Translations under genes and position numbers: made by a program | The notes under the pieces: model-generated | Seen by the model: the letters and a program-made list of their open reading frames with translations, nothing else | Databases searched by the model: none | What the model was told of the DNA's origin: nothing | In this document: positions 33,593 through 42,779 of the stretch, in pieces | How positions within the stretch are numbered: position 1 is the stretch's first letter | Layout: each line of letters opens with the position of its first letter | From: UMGS902 sp045580835 | GTDB lineage: Bacteria > Bacillota > Clostridia > Oscillospirales > CAG-272 | Direction of reading: 5' to 3' | Length of the DNA: 64,000 nt | NCBI GenBank assembly: GCA_045580835.1 | Contig: JAZNOM010000048.1 | Location: 53,700-117,699, forward strand

Positions 33593-33624
33593 CAATTATA
33601 CAAAATTTGCATTTTGTATAATTG
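33593..33624. repeat. Palindrome upstream of coaX
   Basis: CAATTATACAAAAT (33593-33606) and its reverse complement (33611-33624). It contains a minus-strand TATAAT, so it may be an operator over the promoter or a terminator between coaX and spoIIID. Confidence 0.45.
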
Positions 33625-33681
33625 ACAATCAAATTCCCTCTGGAAGTATTTTAAACCATTTTGGTGATTTAGTCAATAATA

Positions 33682-33936
33682 TTATTTCTTTGAAAGATAT
33701 TTTTGCTTTGTAGCTTCTCCGCCGCGCAAATGTCTTTCAGCTTTATTTTTATCCAAAACTATTTTTACCTTTTTGTATAGCAGACGGTTTTCTATGTACA
33801 GTCTTTCGGTAACATCTTTATGAACCGTACTTTTGCTTACCAAAAACTCTTTTGCCGCTTCCCTTACTGTGGCTCCCGTTTTTACGATATACTCACCGAG
33901 TATTTCACATCTTTCCTTTGAAGACAGAAATTCCAT
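33682..33936 (-). CDS. spoIIID: Stage III sporulation transcriptional regulator SpoIIID
   Basis: 84 residues matching SpoIIID, the mother-cell DNA-binding protein that tunes the sigma-E regulon and turns on sigK. Landmarks are ERCEILGEYIVKTGATVREA, the HTH EFLVSKSTVHKDVTERL and the basic C terminus NKAERHLRGGEATKQKYL. Length and sequence are typical. Its ribosome binding site is weak. No separate operon partner is seen. Confidence 0.95.
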   Translation of the reverse strand: MEFLSSKERCEILGEYIVKTGATVREAAKEFLVSKSTVHKDVTERLYIENRLLYKKVKIVLDKNKAERHLRGGEATKQKYLSKK

Positions 33937-34049
33937 ATATAAATACCGCTTTCGTGATTATTTAATAAACTATATGAAAAATGTGAAATGATAATGCATT
34001 TTTCGCCGCGTTATGTTATAATTAATAAAAAAACACCGAGGTGTTAGCT

Positions 34050-34829
34050 TTGGAAAAAGAAATTAATAGATTTGCCGAGTCTGACCTTTTTGAAGGAATG
34101 ACTTCTATTCGCGCAGTTATAAAAGCATTTGATACCGGAATCAGTGACAGAAAAATCGTGGAAATAATTTTTGACGCAGAACGTGCTGATGCCCGCTTTA
34201 AAGAACTGAATTATTTGTCAAAAGTTGCTGACAAATACGGGTTTACAATGACAAAGATGACCTCTGAAGAGATTAATAGGCTTGCTATAGGCAATTCACA
34301 CGGCGGAATTCTTGCAAAATGTACTTCACGCACTATACCTGAACTTTCAAGCATTGACGCAAATCAAATACCGCGAAACGGTTTTTTTGTCATGCTTGAC
34401 GGTATCGAGGACCCATACAACTTTGGCTATTCCCTTCGTTCAATATATGCTTCTGGTGCTGACGGCATTATTCTGCCGCCGAGAAACTGGCTCACAGCGG
34501 CGGGGGTAGTCGCACGCGCATCAGCAGGTGCATCGGAACTGTTGCCGCTATATACTTCTGAACCTTCGGATGCTGCCGATTTCTTTAAAAAAGCCGGATA
34601 CAAGGTTATTTGTGCTGACAAGCCGAATTCCGTAAGCATATACGACGCTGACCTCTCAAAGCCGATTTTTTTGATTGTAGGCGGCGAAAAGCGCGGTATT
34701 CGTTCTTCAGTACTCAAAAAGGCGGATGAGATTGTACGCATAGATTATGGACGTGATTTTAACGCTTCCCTTTCAGCTGCATCCGCTTCAACCGTAATTG
34801 CATATGAAATACTGCGTCAAAACAGATAA
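34050..34829 (+). CDS. TrmH/SpoU-family RNA 2'-O-methyltransferase
   Basis: About 259 residues of the SPOUT family. The three motifs are seen: GFFVMLDGIEDPYNFGYSLR (motif 1), PIFLIVGGEKRGIRSSVLKK (motif 2) and DFNASLSAASASTVIAYEIL (motif 3), the last two forming the SAM-binding knot. It likely methylates a 23S rRNA guanosine as RlmB does, but the N-terminal part is not typical, so the site is unsure. TTG at 34050 is used because GAGGTG lies 5 nt upstream; GTG at 34041 has none. Confidence 0.85.
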   Translation: MEKEINRFAESDLFEGMTSIRAVIKAFDTGISDRKIVEIIFDAERADARFKELNYLSKVADKYGFTMTKMTSEEINRLAIGNSHGGILAKCTSRTIPELSSIDANQIPRNGFFVMLDGIEDPYNFGYSLRSIYASGADGIILPPRNWLTAAGVVARASAGASELLPLYTSEPSDAADFFKKAGYKVICADKPNSVSIYDADLSKPIFLIVGGEKRGIRSSVLKKADEIVRIDYGRDFNASLSAASASTVIAYEILRQNR

Positions 34830-34833
34830 GAAT

Positions 34834-34861
34834 AAGGCTCTGCCGTACGGCAGAGCCTTTT
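34834..34861. terminator. Terminator between convergent genes
   Basis: A 12-bp perfect stem (34834-34845 with 34848-34859) with a 2-nt loop and a T-run. Confidence 0.8.
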
Positions 34862-34867
34862 GCTATG

Positions 34868-35716
34868 CTATTTCTTTTTTCCACAGCCGCAATCGCTATG
34901 AGCGGAATTTGAAAGCGACGGCGGATAGAATTCGTTAACAGGAAACGCCATGTTGCGGAAAATGCTGCAAGGGTCATCGTCCTCGCCGCATACGCATTCC
35001 TTATCAGGAATACAGTATTCTGCAACATTTACAAGATACTGCGCAGGACGTTCAATGCGAACAATCGAGAAGAATCCAAGCGAAACAAAGAGGTTGTTAT
35101 CATCATTGTCGCAAAGATTTCCGCCAACGCAAGCGCAAACGTTTTCAGGTATGCAATCACATGCACAAACACAACAAGTTGTGAAGTTGATACGCGACGT
35201 ATCGCATACCTTTGTGCCAAGCACAACCGGAGCTGCAACCTCAACAGTAGCTATTGGCATATTTGTGTAGTAATTTGCCGCGTTTTCGTCATTGCAGCAA
35301 AAGTCGTCGCTGATACCGCTACGGTAGATGCTAACGCATCCCTCGCTGCCATAAAGAACCACCTTTTTTTCTACAACTGCGATTCCTTCAAACTCATGCG
35401 CACGGCTCATGTTTACGCATGCCTCAAATGTAATCTTAACATAGAAGCGAATTGTAACCTGATAAAAACCGCGATTAAACTGCACCGGGTCAACAGAAAT
35501 GCAGGTACGAATAATATGTGCGCACTTGGCTCTTACCGTGTCAGTGCGATTAATGATTTCTTGACCAAGCTCTGTGAGGTATACTTTTACATTTTCAAAG
35601 CAATCTTTATCACGGCAAGAATCAAGAACTCTGTAAGTATCAATACAAACGGACTCTTTTCCTACAGAAATGCTGGGAAGTCCGCCGTTTGTGCAGGAAC
35701 ATCTGTTCTCAAGCAT
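34868..35716 (-). CDS. Cysteine-rich protein, candidate spore coat component
   Basis: 282 residues with 26 cysteines, clustered as CSC near the N terminus, TTCCVCACDC and ENVCACVGG at 190-215, ECVC near 245 and DCGCG at the end. The middle (about 70-185) reads as a beta-rich globular domain (QVTIRFYVKITFEACVNMSR). There is no signal peptide. Many Cys, a basic tail and a position between spoIIID and other sporulation genes suggest a coat or exosporium protein; the family is not recognised. AGGAGG precedes the ATG. Confidence 0.75.
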   Translation of the reverse strand: MLENRCSCTNGGLPSISVGKESVCIDTYRVLDSCRDKDCFENVKVYLTELGQEIINRTDTVRAKCAHIIRTCISVDPVQFNRGFYQVTIRFYVKITFEACVNMSRAHEFEGIAVVEKKVVLYGSEGCVSIYRSGISDDFCCNDENAANYYTNMPIATVEVAAPVVLGTKVCDTSRINFTTCCVCACDCIPENVCACVGGNLCDNDDNNLFVSLGFFSIVRIERPAQYLVNVAEYCIPDKECVCGEDDDPCSIFRNMAFPVNEFYPPSLSNSAHSDCGCGKKK

Positions 35717-35794
35717 TATAAGTTCCTCCTATTATAATAGGCTTTCGCCTTCGATACCATATTATGCTATGAAAAATAAAGAGTGAAAATTCCC

Positions 35795-35832
35795 TGCTAA
35801 AAGAAAAAGCACCGAAGAAAAACTTCGGTGCT
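35795..35832 (-). terminator. Terminator of the small P-loop gene
   Basis: A 10-bp stem (35809-35818 with 35823-35832); on the minus strand it runs into TTTTTCTTTT. Confidence 0.75.
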
Positions 35833-35843
35833 GAAATTATAAA

Positions 35844-36251
35844 TTAAAGATACTTCTTGAGAGCCTCGGGAGCATCGTCAACTGCGATAGAAGAAGTCAT
35901 AACGCACTTAAATCCAAGCTTATCAGCGAGAGCCGCGGTAGCTTCAACAAAAGTAGCAAATTCTTCAACATCGTTGCCAATAATCTTAAGAGCCGAGTCG
36001 ATATAAAGTTCTGCAAGGTCGTGGTCACTTGCTGCGATACCTGCGATAAAGCCGTAAAGAGAATGAGCAGTATCTACATCATAAGCATCTGCTTCAATAA
36101 GACGAGCCTTATACTTGATATCATAAATGAGTTTTTGACCTTTTTCTATACAAACAACACTACCGTTGGAAGACTGAGAAGCGTCGTTAACCATATCAAT
36201 AAGAGTCTTGGTTTTGCCGGATCCCTTAAGACCGAGAATTAATTTAACCAT
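35844..36251 (-). CDS. Small P-loop ATP-binding protein
   Basis: 135 residues. Walker A GLKGSGKTKT is at 8-17, and TAHSLYGFIAGIAASDHDL and LYIDSALKIIGND carry a possible Walker B Asp. It resembles a truncated AAA/twitching-type NTPase conserved in Clostridia. The role is unknown. AGGAGG (as CGGAGGAAAAC) precedes the ATG. Confidence 0.75.
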   Translation of the reverse strand: MVKLILGLKGSGKTKTLIDMVNDASQSSNGSVVCIEKGQKLIYDIKYKARLIEADAYDVDTAHSLYGFIAGIAASDHDLAELYIDSALKIIGNDVEEFATFVEATAALADKLGFKCVMTSSIAVDDAPEALKKYL

Positions 36252-36358
36252 AGTTGTTTTCCTCCGAGAAAATTAGGATTTGGGGTATCTACTAATAATA
36301 TACACTAAAATTTGTATAAATGCAAGAGGAAAAATGGTTATTTTTGCTTTATTTTTTA

Positions 36359-37696
36359 TTATTTCATTCTCGCTTCAAGCGTTTCTCTCTCTTTTTCATA
36401 GCCGGCTTTGCCAAGAAGAGCAAACATGTTCTTCTTATATGCCTCTACACCGGGCTGATTGAAGGGATTAACGCCGAGCATATAGCCGGAAACTGCACAA
36501 GCAAGTTCAAAGAAATATACAAGATATCCAAACGAGTATTCGGTTCTGTCACTTACTTCAAGAACGATGTTGGGTACGCCGCCGTCATTATGAGCAAAAA
36601 GAGTACCAAGCATTGCTGTGCTATTTACAAAATTGAGTTTTTTGCCTGCAAGGAAGTTGAGGCCGTCAACATTTTCGGCATCGAAAGGAATTTCAACTGC
36701 TGCGCCGGTTTCCTTAAAATCAAGTACGGTTTCAAAGAGGAAGCGTTCGCCCTCCTGAATATACTGACCGAGAGAATGGAGGTCAGTAGAGAAAATAACA
36801 GATGCAGGGAAAATACCCTTGTTATCCTTACCTTCACTTTCGCCGTAAAGTTGCTTCCACCACTCGTTGAGCATCTGCTGGAAAGGCTCGTAGCCAACAA
36901 GAATTTCAACGTTCTTTCCGTTTCTGTAAAGGAGATTGCGGAGAGCGGCATACTTAAAGCAATCGTTCTCTGCGAAAGGCGCCTTTGTGTAAAGCGCACG
37001 TGCATCGGCAGCACCCTGCATCATTTTGTCAATGTCTATACCTGCAACGGCGATAGGAAGAAGACCTACTGCGGTGAGCACGGAATATCTGCCGCCTACA
37101 TCGTCCGGAACAACGAAAGTTTCGTAGCCCATCTTGTCAGCAAAACTCTTAAGAGTTCCCTTTGCGCGGTCGGTTGTTGCAAAAATTCTTTCTCTTGCGC
37201 CCTCTACGCCATATTTCTTTTCGAGAAGTTCTCTGAAAACTCTAAAAGCAACCGCAGGCTCGGTTGTAGTACCGGATTTGGAGATTACGTTAATGCAAAT
37301 GTCCTTGCCTTCACAGATTGCAAGAAGCTCGGAAAGTGCCGCAGAGCTGATGCTGTTACCTGCAAAATAGATGTCGGGAGTGTCTTTTTTAAGATTATTA
37401 TAAATAGGAGACTTTACAAATTCAATAGCAGCTCTTGCACCGAGATAAGAACCGCCGATACCGATAGCGATAAACACATCGCAGGACTTCTTAATGCGCT
37501 CGGCAGCAGCCTTGATTCTTGCAAACTCTTCCTTGTCGTAATCAACCGGAAGGTCAACCCAGCCAAGGAAGTCATTGCCTGCACCATTACGGTCAGCAAC
37601 AGTTTTAAACGCCGCATTTGCTTCGGCTTCAATAGCCGCATATGCATTCTGGTCGATAAAGTCTTTTACAAATTTGTCATTCAGTTTAATGCTCAT
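36359..37696 (-). CDS. pgi: Glucose-6-phosphate isomerase
   Basis: 445 residues of phosphoglucose isomerase, which interconverts glucose 6-phosphate and fructose 6-phosphate in glycolysis. VFIAIGIGGSYLGARAAIEF and INVISKSGTTTEPAVAFRVF are the sugar-phosphate loops, DDVGGRYSVLTAVGLLPIAV the first family signature, and VNPFNQPGVEAYKKNMFALL the second. Length is that of the short bacterial form. GAGGAATATAAA precedes the ATG. Confidence 0.97.
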   Translation of the reverse strand: MSIKLNDKFVKDFIDQNAYAAIEAEANAAFKTVADRNGAGNDFLGWVDLPVDYDKEEFARIKAAAERIKKSCDVFIAIGIGGSYLGARAAIEFVKSPIYNNLKKDTPDIYFAGNSISSAALSELLAICEGKDICINVISKSGTTTEPAVAFRVFRELLEKKYGVEGARERIFATTDRAKGTLKSFADKMGYETFVVPDDVGGRYSVLTAVGLLPIAVAGIDIDKMMQGAADARALYTKAPFAENDCFKYAALRNLLYRNGKNVEILVGYEPFQQMLNEWWKQLYGESEGKDNKGIFPASVIFSTDLHSLGQYIQEGERFLFETVLDFKETGAAVEIPFDAENVDGLNFLAGKKLNFVNSTAMLGTLFAHNDGGVPNIVLEVSDRTEYSFGYLVYFFELACAVSGYMLGVNPFNQPGVEAYKKNMFALLGKAGYEKERETLEARMK

Positions 37697-37794
37697 TTTA
37701 TATTCCTCATTTGCAAATAAGATTTATGTAATTATAATACTACATATTTACCCCTTTTTCAACGGCAAAAATTAAAATATTTTTTACACCAAAA

Positions 37795-38937
37795 TTAGCT
37801 TAAACAAAAACCTTTTAATACCCTTTCAAGCAATCCAAAGTAACCGATTGCTTCGATGCTTTCTGATGCCACTATGTCAGCACTTCCTATTTCCTCACCG
37901 TTGTACTCAAGAATAATTCTACCCACTTTGTCGCCCTTGTTTACAGGGCACCTGATGCTTTCCGGAATCTCAATTCGCTTGTCGATTTTTGATATTCTTT
38001 CTTTTTCCATAATTATATTAATCTCTGAATATTCAAGTTTGCAGCTGTCAACAGTACCACCCTTAACAACAATGGGTTCGGTTTCGCCTTTTGGCATATT
38101 ATAAACTCCATAATTGGCAAACCCGAAATCGAGCAACGCCTTGGCGGCATTGTTTCGTATGTCGCGCGTTGGCGCCGCCATAATAACTGCTATAAGCTGC
38201 ATACCGTCGCGCTTGGCAGTTGCACTAATACAGAACTTTGCTTTAGCGGTTGAGCCTGTTTTAAGCCCGTTTGCACCCGAATAAAAACGCACAAGTCGAT
38301 TTGTGTTAGTTAAACCGAAACTTCCGTTTCTTATTGTATCCATCCAAGTTGAACTATACTTAAGAATAACATCGTGCTTTAAAAGCTCGCGTGACATTAT
38401 GGCGATATCACGCGCGCTGATAACGTGGTTTGTAACAGTGTCATCAAGTCCGTTTGTATTCTCAAAAACCGTGTTGTTCATACCAAGTTCTTTTGCGCGG
38501 TTATTCATCTCTGCGACAAATGCCTCCTCGCTACCGCACAAAAACTCGGCAAGTGCAACTGCGCAATCATTTGCCGAAGAAATTACCACGCATTTTATCA
38601 TTTCTTCAACACTCATTTCTTCTCCCGGCTTTAGATACACCTGCGAGCCGCCCATGGATGCGGCGTTTTCACTTACCGGCACCATGTCTGTGAGATTGAT
38701 TTTTCCGTTGTCTACCGCTTCCATTATTAATAGCAAGGTCATTACCTTTGTTACAGAAGCAGGCGGCAAGGCTTCGTCAGCATTTTTTTCATAAAGAATT
38801 TTGCCGGTTGAGGCTTCCATCAGCACTGCGCTTTTACAGTCAAGCGTGCCGTTAAAACTTGCAGCCACAGACGGAATAATCAGCATTATAGCGAGCATTG
38901 CAGAAAGTATTATATGCAACAATTTGTTTTTTGACAT
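37795..38937 (-). CDS. D-alanyl-D-alanine carboxypeptidase (DacF/PBP5 type)
   Basis: 380 residues, exported by an N-terminal signal (about 1-27). The penicillin-binding motifs are Ser61-Val-Thr-Lys64, Ser121-Ala-Asn123 and Lys225-Thr-Gly227. The C-terminal ~100 residues form the PBP5-type beta domain, ending in a possible amphipathic membrane anchor (FGLLERVLKGFCLS). It trims the terminal D-Ala of peptidoglycan stem peptides. In this sporulation-rich setting a DacF role in cortex cross-linking is possible. CGAGGTGAT precedes the ATG. Confidence 0.93.
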   Translation of the reverse strand: MSKNKLLHIILSAMLAIMLIIPSVAASFNGTLDCKSAVLMEASTGKILYEKNADEALPPASVTKVMTLLLIMEAVDNGKINLTDMVPVSENAASMGGSQVYLKPGEEMSVEEMIKCVVISSANDCAVALAEFLCGSEEAFVAEMNNRAKELGMNNTVFENTNGLDDTVTNHVISARDIAIMSRELLKHDVILKYSSTWMDTIRNGSFGLTNTNRLVRFYSGANGLKTGSTAKAKFCISATAKRDGMQLIAVIMAAPTRDIRNNAAKALLDFGFANYGVYNMPKGETEPIVVKGGTVDSCKLEYSEINIIMEKERISKIDKRIEIPESIRCPVNKGDKVGRIILEYNGEEIGSADIVASESIEAIGYFGLLERVLKGFCLS

Positions 38938-38974
38938 AGTATCACCTCGCTAATGTATATTAAAAACATAATAA

Positions 38975-39000
38975 AAAAAGAAGTCAAAAGACTTCTTTTT
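38975..39000 (-). terminator. Terminator of the GNAT gene
   Basis: An 11-bp stem (38975-38985 with 38990-39000) leading on the minus strand into T-rich DNA. Confidence 0.7.
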
Positions 39001-39562
39001 AGTCATTGATTATTGCACACGTACCAATGTCACAGTATTTGCCTTTTATCAGCATAGCCGCGCGTGCAGTCCCCTCATATGTCAAACCGCATTTTTTCAT
39101 TACTGCAAGACTTGCATCGTTACCAACGATATACTTTGCTTCTATTCGGTGAAACTTGAGTGTTTTAAATCCGAATTTAATAATTTGATTTGCGGCTTCT
39201 GCGGCATATCCGTGACTGTGATACTCGGGATTTATTACATATCCTATTTCGCCCACATCATTTGTAAAATCAATTCTTGAAAAGCCGCAGGTACCTATCA
39301 TTTTTTCTTCTTCGCCTTTAAGCACAACCGCCCAATCATAAAACTCCCCTGCTCTGCACTTATCAATAACAAAAGCAAGATAATTCTTCGTATATTCAAT
39401 ATCCGCATGCGGACTCCATGTTAAAAAGCGCGATGTTTCAGGCATACGCGAGTATTCGTACATATCAAAAGCATCAAACATTCGCAAAGGGCGAAGTATA
39501 AGCCGCTCGGTTTCAAAAGTCGGCATTTTCGAAAATATTTCGTGTATAAATTCTCGTTTCAT
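38999..39562 (-). CDS. GNAT N-acetyltransferase, RimJ/RimL-like
   Basis: 187 residues of the RimJ/RimL GNAT group: ETERLILRPLRMFDAFDMYE at the start, IGTCGFSRIDFTNDVGEIGY and HGYAAEAANQIIKFGFKTLK as the acetyl-CoA loop, and VMKKCGLTYEGTAR at the end. It acetylates an N terminus or a small amine; the substrate is unknown. It is divergent from proC. Confidence 0.88.
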   Translation of the reverse strand: MKREFIHEIFSKMPTFETERLILRPLRMFDAFDMYEYSRMPETSRFLTWSPHADIEYTKNYLAFVIDKCRAGEFYDWAVVLKGEEEKMIGTCGFSRIDFTNDVGEIGYVINPEYHSHGYAAEAANQIIKFGFKTLKFHRIEAKYIVGNDASLAVMKKCGLTYEGTARAAMLIKGKYCDIGTCAIIND

Positions 39563-39637
39563 AATATCACCATTACCTATATTGCGTTTGAATTATAACA
39601 TATATTGATTTAATTTACAATAAAATCGAAAAAATCT

Positions 39638-39666
39638 TTGCAAGTCAATGCAATAAGTGGTATAAT
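39638..39666 (+). promoter_or_regulatory. Promoter of proC
   Basis: TTGCAA, 17 nt, TATAAT with TGG before the -10; 31 nt to the ATG. Confidence 0.75.
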
Positions 39667-39696
39667 GTAAAGGAAATTCATTACAAAGGATATGCT

Positions 39697-40503
39697 ATGA
39701 ACAAAACAATATCATTTATCGGCACGGGTAATATGGCGTTTGCCATTATCAGCGGACTTACAAACGCTGCTTCTTCTCTTCCTGTACCAAAATCCAATAT
39801 AACACTTTTTGATACCAATACCGCTCAATATGATAAATTTGAGGGGGATTTTAACATTGCAGCTACACTTAGCGATGCATTGAAATCGGACATCGTTTTT
39901 TTAGCCGTAAAACCACAGAATTATGCTTCTGTTTTGTCAGAAATCAATGGTACTAACCTTGACGGCAAGATTATTATTTCCATCGCCGCGGGTATTTCTA
40001 CCGAATACATCGAAAACATGGTTGGCAAGTGCGCGGTTGTCCGCACCATGCCTAACACGCCTTTGCTTGTCGGCAAGGGACTCACTGCTCTTTGCCGCAA
40101 CAAGAATGTAAGCGATGCGGATTTCGACCTCGTAGAGCAAATTTTTGCGGCGAGCGGCACAACCATTCGCATTGACGAGTCAGAGATGAATAAAATCATA
40201 CCTGCGACCTCATCGTCGCCTGCGTATGTTTTCCTTTTTATAAAGGCAATATGCGACGGTGCCGCAGCACAAGGATTAAAATGCGACGATATTCGTAAAG
40301 CAGTTTGTGACGCGATTATCGGAAGTGCAACCCTCGCAAGAGAGAGTGAACTTTCTCTTGAAGCGCTTATCCGCATGGTAACCTCACCTAAAGGAACTAC
40401 TGAACAGGCAATGAATGTGTTTTACGCAGACGGTTTTGAAAGTATGATTGCAAAAGCGATGGATGCGTGCTTAAAGCGCGCAGACGAGCTTTCAAAGCAG
40501 TAG
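39697..40503 (+). CDS. proC: Pyrroline-5-carboxylate reductase
   Basis: 268 residues of ProC, which makes proline by NAD(P)H reduction of pyrroline 5-carboxylate. The nucleotide loop is FIGTGNMAFAIISGL at 6-20. VVRTMPNTPLLVGKGLTALC and the C-terminal dimer domain (ATSSSPAYVFLFIKAICDGA, then VTSPKGTTEQAMNVF) hold the family signature. AAAGGATATGCT precedes the ATG. Confidence 0.96.
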   Translation: MNKTISFIGTGNMAFAIISGLTNAASSLPVPKSNITLFDTNTAQYDKFEGDFNIAATLSDALKSDIVFLAVKPQNYASVLSEINGTNLDGKIIISIAAGISTEYIENMVGKCAVVRTMPNTPLLVGKGLTALCRNKNVSDADFDLVEQIFAASGTTIRIDESEMNKIIPATSSSPAYVFLFIKAICDGAAAQGLKCDDIRKAVCDAIIGSATLARESELSLEALIRMVTSPKGTTEQAMNVFYADGFESMIAKAMDACLKRADELSKQ

Positions 40504-40559
40504 AATATTGAAAAAAATTCCGCCATATATTTTAATAAAAATATTTGACGGAGAAAATT

Positions 40560-41204
40560 ATGACTGAAAACACCGGGTATTTTTCAATATCAAAAAAACG
40601 AAAAGTAAAATTACTGACAAAAGAATTGGTTTTTGCTAAACTTTTGTTTGTGTATGCTTTTTTATACACTCTCGCGTTTGCAGTTGGCTGCTTTTTGTTT
40701 CATGCTTTGAATGCTGAAAACAGCAAAATGATAAATGCGAGAATTAATGCATATTTTGCCGTTGATTTTTTAGAGTGCGAAAACATGTTTGACAGAGCAA
40801 ATTTGCTTATTGACATTAGCGCATCTGACATTTCGCATTTGATTATAATTTTCACTGCAGGATTTACCATGCTTGTAGGTATTGTGATTTCCCTTTTGCT
40901 TATTTTCAGAGGCTTTTCACTCGGTTTTTCAATTTCATATTTTACATATGCAATTCAAAATGATGCGCTTGTACTTGAAAATTCATACTTATCAATAATA
41001 TTTTTCTCGGTTATTTGTGCGCTTTGTGCTGCGATAATGATTAACTTTGGCGTAAAAACCACATGCTTTTCGGATGATTTTAAGGCACTTGGCGGGGTAC
41101 CGCGAAAAATAATAAAGTCAAAAGCGTTATATTCACAGCTCTTTCGCTTTTTAATTGCTTTTGGCGCAATTCTGATATTAAATCTATTTAGATGCATTTT
41201 GTAA
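40560..41204 (+). CDS. Integral membrane protein, SpoIIM-like
   Basis: 214 residues with about five membrane helices: one near 30-50, a pair near 95-135 (LIIIFTAGFTMLVGIVISLL, then LLIFRGFSLGFSISYF), one near 145-170 and one at the C terminus. The FRGFSLGF loop and size fit the SpoIIM/DUF95 family, but similarity is modest. SpoIIM is part of the DMP machine for septal peptidoglycan removal during engulfment. The ATG at 40560 follows GACGGAG. It sits 25 nt before a DUF624-like gene. Confidence 0.55.
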   Translation: MTENTGYFSISKKRKVKLLTKELVFAKLLFVYAFLYTLAFAVGCFLFHALNAENSKMINARINAYFAVDFLECENMFDRANLLIDISASDISHLIIIFTAGFTMLVGIVISLLLIFRGFSLGFSISYFTYAIQNDALVLENSYLSIIFFSVICALCAAIMINFGVKTTCFSDDFKALGGVPRKIIKSKALYSQLFRFLIAFGAILILNLFRCIL

Positions 41205-41229
41205 ATTGACGCATCTTTGGAGGACTTTT

Positions 41230-42201
41230 ATGAGCGAAAGAAAGTTTAAATTGTTTGATTTTAACAAAGACGGAAAAGGCGTAAGCAAACACGAGGTTGA
41301 CGGTCCGCCAAACCTTGTCGGCTTTTTTAAGCAATATAAGCGTAAATTCAGCAGACTTATCAGTGTTAATATATTTATGGTTCTCGGCTGCTTTCCGCTA
41401 TTCTTTCTCGGGTTTGCATATGCAGGATACGGTGCGATAAAAAGCTCGCTTCAAACCGCTGCTCTCTTTCCTATCGTAGATGCACTTTCAAAACTTGCAC
41501 CATCGCCAATTACAGATTCATTGGGTGCTGTTTTTGCCGTACCGTCGACTTTAACGGTTAATACAACGTTATCGTATGTATTTTATGCGCTAACACTTTT
41601 GATTTTGTTTACTTGGGGACTTACCAATGTAGGTTGCACTTACATCTTGCGTAACCTATGTAAGGGTGAGCCGGTGTTTATGTGGTCGGATTTTTGGTAC
41701 GCTATCAAACGCAATGTAAAACAAGGTATAATTCTCGGTATCATTGATATTGTTGCAAGCGCTTTGCTATTGTTTAATATTTCGTTCTATTTTGCAAGAA
41801 TTGACGGAACCTTTTTTGCGGGAATTATGTTTTATATTTCTCTCGCAATGCTCATTCTGTTCTTCTTCATGCGCTTTTATATGTACATTCTGGTTGTTAC
41901 CTTTGACTTATCAATATTTAAAATTCTCAAAAACTCCTTAATTTTCGCTATTGTAGGGTTTAAGCGTAATATTATGGCGACTCTCGGTATAGTCGTTCTT
42001 GTAATTCTCAATCTCATGGTTTTCTTCTATATTCAGCCGCTTGGCATCGTGCTTCCGCTTGTGCTTACCGTTTCAAACGGAGCGTTTATGTCAACATACG
42101 CCGCTTGGTTTAAGATTAAGGAAATTATGATTGACCCTTATGAAGAAGAAAGTGAAGAAGTAAGCGAGGTTCCGCTTGCAACCGATGATGTAACCGAATA
42201 G
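41230..42201 (+). CDS. DUF624/YesL-like membrane protein
   Basis: 323 residues with about six membrane segments and charged tails. KRKFSRLISVNIFMVLGCFP, FWYAIKRNVKQGIILGIIDI and FKILKNSLIFAIVGFKRNIM follow the YesL/DUF624 plan, in which paired helices are separated by basic loops. The last ~25 residues are acidic. The ATG at 41230 is used because TTGGAGGAC lies upstream. It probably forms an operon with the preceding membrane protein; no function is known. Confidence 0.7.
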   Translation: MSERKFKLFDFNKDGKGVSKHEVDGPPNLVGFFKQYKRKFSRLISVNIFMVLGCFPLFFLGFAYAGYGAIKSSLQTAALFPIVDALSKLAPSPITDSLGAVFAVPSTLTVNTTLSYVFYALTLLILFTWGLTNVGCTYILRNLCKGEPVFMWSDFWYAIKRNVKQGIILGIIDIVASALLLFNISFYFARIDGTFFAGIMFYISLAMLILFFFMRFYMYILVVTFDLSIFKILKNSLIFAIVGFKRNIMATLGIVVLVILNLMVFFYIQPLGIVLPLVLTVSNGAFMSTYAAWFKIKEIMIDPYEEESEEVSEVPLATDDVTE

Positions 42202-42204
42202 AAA

Positions 42205-42235
42205 AGAAGGCTGCCGGCGGCAGCCTTCTATTTTT
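42205..42235. terminator. Terminator between convergent genes
   Basis: An 11-bp stem (42205-42215 with 42219-42229) and a T6 run; the right part overlaps the end of the acetyltransferase gene. Confidence 0.8.
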
Positions 42236-42665
42236 TCATTTCCATATACGGAAGAATTTCGTATCCGCATTTTTTATAGACTTTTACAGCGCTCTCGTTT
42301 TCTGCTTCCGCTTCTAAACGAAAAACTGAATTGGGATATTTTTCTTCAATAAATTTTAAAAAACGGCTTCCGATTCCCAATCCGCGAAAAGACTCTTTGA
42401 TATATAAATCTTCAATCCATATACACGGCTTTCCAAATTCTGTAGAAAAACTTTTTGCAACCATAGCGTACCCGAGTATATCTTCATCGTCCTCAAATAT
42501 ATATCCCTCGATATATGGGCTTTTACTAATACAGCCATCAACGTCTGCTTCAAAGATTTCCTCCGAACCGTTGCTAAGTACCGCAGGAGAAGCGTAGAAC
42601 ACTCTCATCATCTCGAGAACTTGTTCTCTATCTTTTTCTTCTATAATTCTAATTTTAGTTTTCAT
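42228..42665 (-). CDS. GNAT-family acetyltransferase
   Basis: 145 residues: IRIIEEKDREQVLEMMRVFY at the N terminus, ILGYAMVAKSFSTEFGKPCI and IWIEDLYIKESFRGLGIGSR with the acetyl-CoA R-G-x-G-I-G-S loop, and SAVKVYKKCGYEILPYMEM at the end. The substrate is unknown. AGGTTGTAAA precedes the ATG. Confidence 0.88.
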   Translation of the reverse strand: MKTKIRIIEEKDREQVLEMMRVFYASPAVLSNGSEEIFEADVDGCISKSPYIEGYIFEDDEDILGYAMVAKSFSTEFGKPCIWIEDLYIKESFRGLGIGSRFLKFIEEKYPNSVFRLEAEAENESAVKVYKKCGYEILPYMEMKK

Positions 42666-42723
42666 TTTACAACCTACCTAATAATATCAAATTTGCAGTT
42701 CAAATAGAATTATATCATAAAAA

Positions 42724-42748
42724 CAGCACCCACTGAAAGTGAGTGCTG
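42724..42748 (-). terminator. Terminator of rplM-rpsI
   Basis: A ten-base stem with one mismatch (42724-42733 with 42739-42748), followed on the minus strand by TTTTTATG. Confidence 0.65.
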
Positions 42749-42779
42749 TAATTTTTTGATAAATCCCATTCGGGATAAC

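Noticed and set aside
36320..37720. Long + strand open frame of 466 codons opposite pgi
   Set aside because: It lies exactly antisense to pgi, which has all catalytic motifs. The translation is Cys/Lys-rich with no domain and no ribosome binding site.
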